Source: Tieghemostelium lacteum (lineage: Eukaryota > Evosea > Eumycetozoa > Dictyosteliales > Raperosteliaceae). Taken from it: DNA of 64,000 nt. Every line of letters starts with the position of its first letter. Position 1 is the first letter of the stretch. The notes beneath the pieces are model-generated. The model was not told the origin of the DNA and did not search any database. It was given only the letters and a program-made list of their open reading frames with translations. Below are positions 25,700 through 36,143 of the stretch, in pieces. Location of the stretch: positions 659,665-723,664 of the forward strand of contig LODT01000034.1 in assembly GCA_001606155.1 (NCBI GenBank). The letters are read 5' to 3'. The position numbers and the translations under genes are program-made.

Positions 25700-26535
25700 A
25701 TGAAAATTAAAATAATAACTATTTTAATAGTGTTTTTGTTAATTTCAACTATTTGTGTTTCTGCAAAAGTATGATTTTCAAATAAAAGTTCTACTATTTA
25801 TCAATTTTACTAATTTAGGAATTTATTTAGAAATCAAAAAAATTAAATAGAGGAAGTGTTGTTGATGATGTGAAAGTTAGTGATAAATTAAAAGTAAGAA
25901 AACATAATGGAATTGTCCATAGTCAATCACCAGTTGCAGTAAAGGTTGATGATAATCAATCATTATTACAAGATATTCAACCACTAAAAGAAGAAGCAAA
26001 ATCACAAGCACAACAAAATATTAAAAATGCTAATGATGAGGTTCAAAATGCTAAAAATGCTCAAAATGTCGAATTTACATATGGTTTAGAAGAAATCAAA
26101 GAGTTCTGGAGACAAGAACAATCCAGATGGCTAGATACATTGCAACATTTGAATAAACAATTGCTTAAACAAGATTCCAATTCAGATGGATACTATCGTC
26201 AAATTAATAAATTGATGGAAGATTGGAACTCTGGTGAAGAAGTAAATCGTATTGCTTTAAATTACATTGAAAGTGCTTGGAATCTACAAGTCATGTTACA
26301 AAGTATCAGATCTCTGAATAAACTAATTGAAGTTACTCAACTTGAACAATACCCAGAGATGAGACAAAGAATTGAAAATTTCTTTGTCAATAGATTGCAA
26401 AATGGAATGGTTGGTTTGGGTCCTGATGCTGAAGTTCTATTGGATAGTATCCTACCAAATATCTCTCCAGCATTTGCCAATGAAGATAACCAAAAAGCCA
26501 TTGCCAATTTACTAAACCAAAAGGCATCTGCCTAA
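25700..26535 (+). CDS. Secreted or lumenal helical protein of unknown function
   Basis: Exons 25700-25768 and 25831-26535 (phase 0) give 257 residues. Exon 1 is a 23-codon signal peptide ending STICVSAK. The nearer upstream acceptor at 25819 would bring an in-frame stop, so the one before 25831 is required. The mature protein is basic at first (KSKKLNRG), then rich in Gln, Lys, Glu and Ala with long helices, and has no cysteine or second membrane segment. I do not recognise a family. The sequence FWRQEQSRWLDTLQHLNKQL looks amphipathic. Confidence 0.75.
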
Positions 26536-28714
26536 GAAACTCCTGGCTCTATAAACTCATAAAATATTACATCCTGTTAATTCTACATAAATTAAACACG
26601 TCCCAATTTATGCAGAATTATTATTAGTTTTTATTTTTTTTAATTTTTACAATCTTACCTCGAGGTGATACATTTATTAAATGAAAAGATGTAATCTAAA
26701 TTTATCTTAATATTAATTATTGGTATAACAATGAATCCTTTAGTAATCTCAGAAATCTATTAATAGTTGAGATTAACTTTTACATATTATAATAAATCGT
26801 CAAAGTGATGTTGAATTTAAAATTCAGATAACCAATTTGATGTTAATTACAATTTGATTTTAAAAATATACGATTAAATACCATATGTGAGTGTGGTGGT
26901 GGGCGGTCTAGTATGTGGAAATAGAAGAGTATTCAAGATATATACAATGAAATTTGATTGTGGGTGTGTAGGTATTCCAATTTTAGAAGTCTTTTAATTT
27001 TCAATTATTGATAATTGAATCACCTATTCAATCCTCAAAAAAGACTGTGCAGATTGGTATTCCTCCAATAGCTATTCCCCATCGTAGCTGTAGCTGAGAA
27101 AAAAGTTTCTTTTGATTATCCCTTTAATTTGTAAAATTACACAGCCCCTCTCTAGCACATTTAGCACAAATACTACCACATATTACACATAGTTTTTTTT
27201 CAATAACACTCTTCATTGGTATGTGATAACATTTTCAATCACTACCCACTCCACACACTCACTTACACTTAAAAACAAAAAAAAAACACCCACAAAACCA
27301 CCACTAAAACACACAACCAATTGTTAAAACATACAAAAACTCCCACCCACACCCCACTTACATCAGCTAAAAACACAATATTATTGGTATATCTAGCCAT
27401 AGTACATCTAGGTACAATACATTTGTTTATAAACACTCTCTCCCCACATAGCACTAATTTAAATAATTTAGTGGGAGGTTATTAAGGTGTTTTTGATGTT
27501 GAAAATAAACCAGATTTTGACCAGAATATCCTGCTATAATTATCAACCTCCATACACCTAGTTTAAACTACCAAATCACTAGTGTAATTTATATATAATG
27601 TTTTTTTTTTATTGTTTTTATTTAAAAAAAAGAAATTAGCAAGGTGTGTGCCACTACATTTTATATATTTAAATTTGTGAGTTGCCATAACACTAGAAAT
27701 TATATAATTAATTTTAAATTTAAACAAAAGGTGAAGAAAGAAAGAATCATTAAAAAAAAAAAACATTTCTGTTTTTGCACTTTGGATTGATTATCATATA
27801 CCCAATTATATAATTATACCTATTTTTTATTTCATTTAATTATCACATCCATTTTCCCTCTTTTTTTTTTTTTCTCAGTTCATCATATATATATATAAAT
27901 ATAAACACTATATAAAATTTACTCCATAGCTAAAGTACTCTATCACAATCTATTTACTATTCAATCAAATATTTTTGAATAGATTAGAAAAACTAGGAAT
28001 TTAATTATTTATATTTGTAAAAACTCTCTCCACAAATCCAATCACCTAAATAAGGTAAAAGAAAAAATAATAACTAAACTAAATACTATTAATTTTTTTA
28101 AATCCATATCTACAGTATATCGTGTTTGATTCACACTATCTATCCTAGTAGAAAAGAAACAAACAGATCAACACTCTTCTATTGTTTTTAAATTTGTAAA
28201 ATCTCTGTGCTTAATTATTTTTTTTTTTTTATTATCTTTCAATTATAATCAAATAATCTTTAATTTGATTAGTTTTGGTGTTACATATAACTCACAAAAT
28301 TGACAATCTCAAATCAATTTTATTTTTTCGTATTCTTTTCAAAAAGTCACTATCATAACAACAACATAATATCATTTTAAATTTCCATTAAAAATATTGT
28401 TACCATTTTATTTGTTTTTAATTCTCTCCTCTCTTTCCTTTTATCCATTCTATATAACCATCCATATATCTCCCCTTTTAGTGGGAGTATAATTTTATTT
28501 CTTAAATTTTTTTTTTTTTGTATTCCTTACTCCTCTTCTTAATCAAATTCTATATTTCTTTATAATATTAATATTAATGCAATAATTTAAACAATAATAG
28601 GATTTTAAAATTATATAAATATAAAGTAAAAAAAAATTAGATAAAAAAGAAGGTCAATCAAATATTAGAATTTAAATTATAATAATAACTATTTCTACAG
28701 TTTTTTAATTCCAT
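26536..28714. other. Long intergenic region upstream of the transporter gene
   Basis: At 2.2 kb this is by far the longest gene-free stretch here. Both flanking genes are on the plus strand, so most of it is probably 5' control sequence or leader of the transporter. Between 26,885 and 27,360 it is markedly less AT-rich, with clustered GT- and CA-rich boxes (separate entry). The rest, 27,470-28,700, is oligo-T/oligo-A-rich. Short open frames exist (for example minus 27269-27454) but have low-complexity composition and no family resemblance. I saw no tRNA-like or snRNA-like structure. Confidence 0.55.
26886..27360. promoter_or_regulatory. Cluster of GT/CA-rich boxes resembling G-box factor sites
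   Basis: GTGTGGTGGTGGG (26891-26903) and TTGTGGGTGTGT (26958-26969) lie on the plus strand; CTACCCACTCCACACACTCAC (first bases at 27242) and CCCACCCACACCCC (27342-27355) carry the same motif on the opposite strand. D. discoideum G-box binding factor (GBF) is known to bind GT-rich elements of this type in post-aggregative promoters. The match is by eye, and control of the transporter by these boxes is inference. Confidence 0.45.
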
Positions 28715-30364
28715 ATGGAATCACCAAGTGACAATACTCTAAGTGATACATCAGAACAAGTAATGAAAAATTCAGAAGTCAACTCAGAATCCTCCAGTAT
28801 TGGTGATAACGATCGACTAGTTATAAAATCTAATATATTTATTGCAAGTTTATATTATATTAAAATATCATTGTAGGTTTTTATAATCATAGTTTTGGTA
28901 AAACACAAAAATTGTTTTTTTTCCAAATTTGGTTTTTAGGAATATATATATTAACTAGAGATGTCATATTTTAATACATAATTTAATAGATGGTTTTTTG
29001 GATACAGTATTATTAGTGGTGCTACTGCGAGTATTTTAATTCCATATCAAGTGTTAGCGATGGTTGGTGATGGACCAAAAGAATATTGGAATGGTATAGT
29101 ACCAATCGGTGGTATGTTTATTAATCTAGTAGCAACTCCAATTTTTGGATATTTAAGTGATTGTACAAAGACTCCATTTGGTAAAAGAAGACCATATCTA
29201 TTTGTATGTAATTTTTTTAATATTTAAGTATTTAGATAGAGAGATATACTAATTTGATTATTTTTTGATTTTTAGATTGGATCACTAATAATGTTAATAT
29301 TTTTATGTGCATCAGCTACATTTACAATTGGTGATAGTATTGGTGGATTCATTGGAGTATTGATAGGTTATCATTTTGGACAAGGTATTGCAGGTGGAGC
29401 ATTTTCAGGTATCATTCCAGATATTGTACATCCATCACAAGCAGGTATTGCAAGTGGTTGGTTAGGTGTTGCCTATTCATTGGGTACACTTATTGGTACA
29501 TTGGTTGGAGGTGCATTGGCTACCAACCTTTGGTATGCCTATGGATTTGTAATTGCCATTTTTGGATTCCTTAGTATGATGTCAGTCATTTTACTCAGAG
29601 AAGACCAGTTTGATGAATGGACAATGACAGGTACTGTCGTAGGATTCTTTAAATCATTGTATCTACCATACAAGACCTACTACAATTTCTATTGGGTGTT
29701 GATTACACGTTTCTTCAATACCATGGGTGTCTATATGGTACTCAGTTACCTCTTTTACTTTAGTGCCAATATCATTGGAAAAGCTGAGATCTTTGTTGCA
29801 TCCATCATTTTGGCAGTTGTTATTGTATTCAGTATTCCATCTTCGATTCTAGGTGGTTACTTGGCTGATTTCTATAATACCAAGCTACTAGTGTACATTA
29901 GTTCCTCCATTCAAGTTATTGCCATGTCACTCTTTATCGTACTGTGTTTCTATCCATCTTATGCTGGTTTATTGGTACTTGCTGGATTCTTTGGAACTGG
30001 TTATGGTGCCTATCAGTGTGTTGATTGGGCATTGGCACTTCACAGTCTACCATCCAAGACCATTGGTAAAGATATGGGTATCTGGCACATTTCATTCATT
30101 GCCCCAACTGTAATCGCACCAGCTATCACTGGTGGCATTCTAAATTCATTCAAAACCGCTCAAGGTCTACCAATAGGTTATGCAGTAGTATTCGCTATTG
30201 CAACCATGTGGTTCCTCTTATCCACCATTTTCATCTTCCCAATGAAACTCTCTGCCATTTCTTTTAAATCTAGACAAGCTAAAGAGGCTCAAATGAAAGA
30301 ATTAGAGATGAACAACACCAATACAACTACCACTGAGATTAAATCCACTGGTGGTTCTGTATAA
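28715..30364 (+). CDS. Major facilitator superfamily transporter, GPH/SLC45-like
   Basis: Three exons, 28715-28872, 28990-29203 and 29276-30364, encode 486 residues. The first exon gives a hydrophilic Ser/Asn-rich N-terminus and joins to the first membrane helix (WFFGYSIISGATASILIPYQ). The cytoplasmic loop between helices 2 and 3 has the facilitator signature in the form SDCTKTPFGKRRPYLF, typical of the glycoside-pentoside-hexuronide/sucrose group. About 12 hydrophobic helices follow, and the tail is Thr/Asn-rich and hydrophilic. The substrate is unknown; sugar or another small solute by proton symport is the family norm. The first exon-intron boundary (GTAGGT donor) is the weakest part of the model, though phase and length fit. 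Confidence 0.8.
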
Positions 30365-30678
30365 AAAATAATCAATTATATTTCTTAATAATAATAATAA
30401 TATAAACAAAAACAATACAACAACATCATATTTATATAATTCCATCAAAATCAACTCTAAATCTGAATTGATTCAAAATGACTACTACTACTCTGCTGTC
30501 CTACTTGCTATATTTTAAACACTCCTACCCCCTTTTTAATCTTTGATTTATATGAAAATAAAAACTAAAACATTTAAACAAATGTGATATGTATATTCTA
30601 TATTTTACATTCGCCTACTATTTGTTATACTCTCTGTATTTTTACTAAACTATAAATATTATATATCTGTGTATTGGT
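30365..30678. other. Convergent intergenic region
   Basis: This 314-base AT-rich stretch lies between the 3' ends of the transporter (plus) and uL30m (minus). It contains a C-rich tract (CCTACCCCC) near 30,524. I see no gene or repeat here. Confidence 0.5.
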
Positions 30679-31081
30679 TTATTCAATTGGTATTTCATCT
30701 ACTTTAACATAATGTTTTGCCTTAGTTAAATAAATTAGTATACGATATATATGTGCAATGAATTGTTAAATTGCCTACTTTGTTAATCATTCCTCTAACT
30801 TCTGGTGTATTTTTATGATATCTGTAATGTAATCTTTTATGTAATCCTAATGCTTCAATAGTTCCTTTTAGATCAGGTCTACAATTTGAAGAACTTTTCA
30901 CTAGAGTTACTTTAATGACTCCTGATGGTGCTTTAGGTAGTGTTTCTATAAATGGTTGTGGTAAACTCTGTAAAACATGTTCAGGGAATTTATTCAATAT
31001 ATTATGTGGTACATTTCTAAATATCTTTCTTTTTAATTGTTCTGTAACTGCTTTACTGATTATACCTGTTGTTCCTGACAT
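30679..31081 (-). CDS. mrpl30: Mitochondrial large-subunit ribosomal protein uL30m
   Basis: Two exons, 31081-30779 and 30720-30679, give 114 residues. Exon 1 holds the L30 core (VIKVTLVKSSSNCRPDLKGT, then LGLHKR, then HKNTPEVRGMINK). Reading straight on would replace the family's ending with an unrelated tail. A 58-nt intron (GTAGGC to ACTAAG, with TACTAAT as a likely branch site) instead joins MINK to AKHYVKVDEIPIE, matching the L30 pattern in which a hydrophobic-VKVEE strand follows. The N-terminal 50 residues are basic and poor in acids, consistent with mitochondrial import. It should act in the mitochondrial 39S/54S-type subunit near the central protuberance. Confidence 0.85.
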
Positions 31082-31233
31082 TTTTGCAATACAAAAAATG
31101 AAAAAAAATCGATTCGAAAATGCACAAAACTAAAGTTTTTTGATTAAAATGATTTCGATACGAAGAGTGTTTTGTTTTATTATTGATTAAATAATAGATG
31201 TTATAAATAAGTAATTTTTGGTTTTGAAATATA

Positions 31234-34200
31234 TTAGTTTGGTGGTTGTTGTTGGACTGATATTTCAGACATTCTAATGGATTCAGTAGTCTCACCAGAA
31301 GGTGTTTCATCAGTGGTGCCTGACATTGCATTCTTCTTCTTTTTAGATTTTTTACCAAATCTCATAAACACATAGATTAGGAATATACATGGTATCAATT
31401 CTACAACAACATAGTAAACCAATGCCAATGCAATAGTTACTCTCTTGGAGAATGCATTCAAGTATAAAAATATAATTTGTAGAGCCAATGCAATGGAGGT
31501 AATTAATAATACAATTGTCATCTGTTTTATAAGTAAATTAATAATGTTAGTTAGTATTTGAAATTGTAGTGGAAGTGTAAAGTAAACTTACATTTTTTAA
31601 ATTTCTATTTAATTTTTGACTTTTAATTCTGAGGACTTGGAATTGAATGATAATGAGTCTACCACCATAAGTCCAATAACCAATAATCAAAATTACACAG
31701 AGGATAGATAGAATAGTTGAATAGATGATTTTAAGAGTATGTTGTTGATCACTATTCAGACTGTGGAAGATAGATAATACAATGACAAACATGATATACA
31801 TTGCAGAGTTGGCAATAATGAATGGGTAACGAAGGTTACTAAGGAATGACTTGTAACGTGATGATGCATTTTGATTTAATTCAGCCCAGAAGAATACCAA
31901 TGTTGAGAAAATGGAAAGGAAAATGTATAGTGGCAATTCAGATAGCAGATAAAATGCAGCCAAGTTTCCTTGGTTAGGTCCAATCTTCTCTTTACCAATG
32001 AGATACAAATACAGAGCTCTGACAAGACAGAACACAATAATCTCAGCATTGATGAGTTTTGGAAGTGTGAGATGGAACCCTGTTTTTCTGATTTGATTCC
32101 ATAATGAGAGGAGAGAGAATATGATGGCAAGAGTAAAGAGTACTGCAATGAGATAAATGAAGGCAAATTGAACTTTGGTGAAAATTGGTTGGTTTCTAGC
32201 AGCCTCCCAATCTTCAATTCTGAAAATTGGGAAGAAGGTGTTGGCTCTGGTTATATTTGCACAGAATTTACCGTTTCTAACGACAATGTTGGCTTCCATT
32301 GGAACCCAGTTTGATCCATCGGTTGAAGTTGCGAAATCCATTACTGGGAAGTGTGGAGAGATATCTGATCTAGGTTCAATGCAGAGCTCCATTGGATTGG
32401 TGAGATCTTGAGTGAATGGAGAGACCTGAGCACTGGTATTGTAAGTCATGATAACCTCAATACCATCACCTATGAGTTGACCTACAATAACACGATCTTC
32501 ATTTACAACGACATCGGATGGTGAATAGTCGTTGATGGAGTTACTAAGCACATCAGTACTGAGGATATTTTCACGGAAGAATTGAGAAGCAGGTTGAATT
32601 GCAACTTCAATGCCCAAACATGAAATCTCTCTGGGAACGGAGTTGTAAGGGATAGTGAGTTCCATAGGCCCACTAACTAGAATATCGTCCCATCCATAAC
32701 AAACTTTAGCAACACCAATAAGGAATCTGGTTGGACCGGATTTGTAGCAATCGCTTGGGGTATTAGGATCTCCACTACAGTCACAAGGGATAGCATTCAA
32801 AGTGTAAATGTATGGCATGTAGTTACATAATAACTCTGATTGTGTGGATGGACCTAGTTTAGTTAAAAGTGCAGATTCAATAGATGACTCAATAGTAGCA
32901 ATGTTAATACTGTTACCCCAAGAATTAGTGCTTCCCCATTGTGCATTTGGGAGCCACTGGGTATCTGAGAAATTCTGACCGTTCACCCAGAAACCTGAGT
33001 CCCATGCAAATGGTGATTTATACTGTCCTCCACATTCCTGACATTCAACTTGACTCTTGGCGGATATAGCTCCGTTGGCTTCATGACAAACTGAGAATCT
33101 AGTTTCACATTCACTCTTGGTTCTACTTAAAGTCTGCCATGTGTATCCTGGGGTTGCTTGACAAGCTGTTTGATCGAATATTGTAAAGTTTACACAACCA
33201 GTTGGTGAAAAGCTTAGCCCTTCAGCACAATAAGCTGTACCTTGAGTTGTCAATAAGAAAGTAGTCAAACATACACCAGCGCATTCTGGAGCTATTGTGA
33301 AACCTCTTGTATAACAGTCCTTTCCAGAGTTCTCGATACCATCTATATACCAATAGTTATCTGAACATGACCCAGCATATCTATTACAAAGGTCTAATGT
33401 ATAAGGATCATTTCTCCAGCCTGGTTCACATTGCATATCTTGATAATCAACTGCACAACCTGGTTCATTATTCTTACAAATTTGGCATTGAGTAGAAGTT
33501 AAATCTGAACATGACACAAATGTAGTATTTTTTAGAAGTTTACATTGGTTGTAGATATCAACTACGTCACCTTGAAGTGTGAAATAACATTTTTGTACAC
33601 CATTGCCACTAGCAGGTTGACCACCACTAAGACTACATGCACCGGGTAGAGAGTAATTGTAACATTTAGTAATACCTGAGTAACATAAGGTAGCAGGTTG
33701 AGTACAGAATGAGAAACTCTGACATGACTGATCTCTATCTAACCAGAGATAATCACCTGTTCTACATAGAGGCTTAGCACATTGTTGTGAGTCTTGTCTG
33801 GAACCTGTGATGAATCCTCTTCCATCCCAATAATTCTTATTACCATCACTTAGACATACTGATTTACTGTCTTTGGTCCAACAAAGACCTTGACCGCTAT
33901 TGTAACTACCCATCCATGTGTCGCCTGGTGAATTGCATGTTGCTTGTGTAGTGATACCAGGTCTGTAGCAGAATGGTTCACGACATCTTTTCTTATTGTA
34001 ACTAGGATATACTTCAACAATTGGACAAATAGTTGGTGGTAGACATTCATCTTCTGTTGTATAATCTAGTAGTTTGCAGTTGTATTGAAGGAGTTTAGGG
34101 TCCCAAGTACCACTAACACTTGCACAACCAGCCTCATCGACATATGGGTAGTAACAGTATTCTGGGAATGTAATAGAATCTACAAATTGTCTATCAATCA

Positions 34201-35948
34201 CACAATATCCACCTGGAGTACATTCCTGTTGATTTGGAATTCTAGTTGAGAACTGACATGATTCATCAGAGAGACATTGAGTCTTATTAGCAATGACGTA
34301 TTGGTATCCTGTAGATGTCTTAATTTGGGTATATTGATCAGCAGTTGCACCAACACAGTTCTGGACTATAACTTTTTGTTTATAGAGTGCTTTGAAGTCA
34401 GTTGGAGATGTTGGAGTCTTCCATTGATCAGCTAGAAAAGATTTTACAAATGATGACATTTTCAAAACATGACATGTAATGAACAGATCGTTTAGTTGGT
34501 CTTGGTCATCTGGGTACTCACAGGATTTGATGACACTGTTACAGTTGTTACTTACACAGTCACTGTTTCTTTCACATGGATAACCACTCTTATGTATACC
34601 ATAGATTGCAACTTCACAATCGGATATAAAGGTAGTCAACTCGGATAACAATGATTTCTTTACTGAGTTGAAATAGGTACTGGTACATCCTGATATAGGG
34701 TTTTGAGAAGATGCCACTGTACTGATGAGATTGAGTAATGTTTCATTGGCTTTTTGAGGATTCTTACAGTCACTCAAAAGTGGGGTGAACTGTTGAGATC
34801 TAGTGAGAATTGGTGAATATATAGTCAAGTCTCTATCTGCACAACATTGTGTCCAAAGTAGTGTACTGTTACAACAAGGGTCTGTAGAGTAACTTGGATT
34901 ATTCAGTGACTTACCACAGAGATCAGTTGAGAATGTAGATGGTTTCTGAGCATTGGTCAAATCAATATAGTTTTGAATGAGTTCTAAACCTACTAACCAG
35001 GTATCGGAATTCGACAATACACTGCTTCCAAATGATCTGAATCCCAAAACTGCCAAGCTATCAGCCTTCTGCAACGAATTGATTTGGTTTTGGAAATAAG
35101 TGTTCATAATAGTTGTATCTTGAACAACTAATGAAATCTGAGGTTTTGCTGTGAAATTAGAGGTGGAAAAAGTAACTGTCTCTCCACCTTGATTTGTATA
35201 TTGTTTGGTATTTCCGTTACCAGATCCTAGGATTATAGTACAAACACCTGAAGCAATCTCTTCAGCTGTTACACGACCGGCATTCTGCATTCTATTGGAT
35301 TTGTAAATGAAATCGTTGAATATCAAATAGGACAATTTATTGGGATCCGAAGACACCAAATCAATGTTAGTCCAACCAATGATATTACTAAATGCTAAAA
35401 ATGTGTCTCTTCCAACACTTGGCAATGGAATTAAACCATTGGGAATACTAATAATAGGGTCTGGTTGAAGGTTGCTGTTATATACTCTACCACTTCCACA
35501 ATTCAGTACTGCAGTACCGGTTTGGTAGAATATAGATGCTGGTTGTAATTCACATTCTGGTACACAAATCTTATTGCTTCCACTTTGTGTTTTTACATTA
35601 TTTGTTGAGTTGTATATTGATGTTAAAACATTATTAATATATAAATCTGTAATTCATGTGGTGTGTGGTTTTTTTTTATATTTTTAGTAATTTATGGTGA
35701 GATGTTAATATTTCCATTTTCTTTGAAAATTTAGAAATCTAGATAAATGAGTAATTACTTTGATCAAAATTCAATTCAATGATGGTTGCAGTGAATGAAT
35801 AGGTATTGGTGATATCAGATAATTGCTTTACTTGATATGTACTGGAAACTACAGCAGGTGCTGCTGCATTGCATAATGTTACAAAATAAAAAGATAAATA
35901 AACAATCAGTAATAATATACTATTATTATAAGTTGTTTTATTTATCAT
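31234..35948 (-). CDS. Seven-helix receptor-like protein with large Cys-rich ectodomain (THH1/TOM1-like)
   Basis: Exons 35948-35759, 35646-31592 and 31521-31234 give 1510 residues. A signal peptide ending VTLCNAAA is followed by about 1150 extracellular residues containing many Cys-rich segments, some with EGF- or laminin-like spacing, and many N-glycosylation sites. From about residue 1215 there are seven hydrophobic helices. The third, with LLSELPLYIFLSIFSTLVFF and then WAEL, matches the signature of the THH1/TOM1/TOM3 (GPR137-like) family. The cytoplasmic tail is basic (GKKSKKKK), then Ser/Thr-rich. The last intron falls between helices 5 and 6. It is likely a surface receptor or sensor; ligand unknown. 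The helix count is my own reading. Confidence 0.85.
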
Positions 35949-36143
35949 TTTTAAATATTTAATGTATAGTAAGATTACAAAAACAAAACAATCAAAAAAA
36001 TAAAATATTTTAAAAAAATCAACAAAAATCGTATGGTTTTTTATTTGAAAATTAGGTTTACGCGATGGGGTTGATTGAGCAAAAATAGATTTTTTATCGC
36101 AAATTTTAATAAAACATTAAATTTGTTAAACATTGGTCCGAGT

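Noticed and set aside
27269-27454. Hydrophobic 61-codon minus-strand frame in the long intergenic region
   Set aside because: It arises from a CA-rich tract read as Val/Phe/Leu codons; composition is low-complexity and there is no splice partner.
31053-31358. 101-codon minus-strand frame overlapping the end of the seven-helix gene
   Set aside because: It overlaps the last exon of the seven-helix gene and the start of uL30m in another frame, has no start context, and resembles no family.
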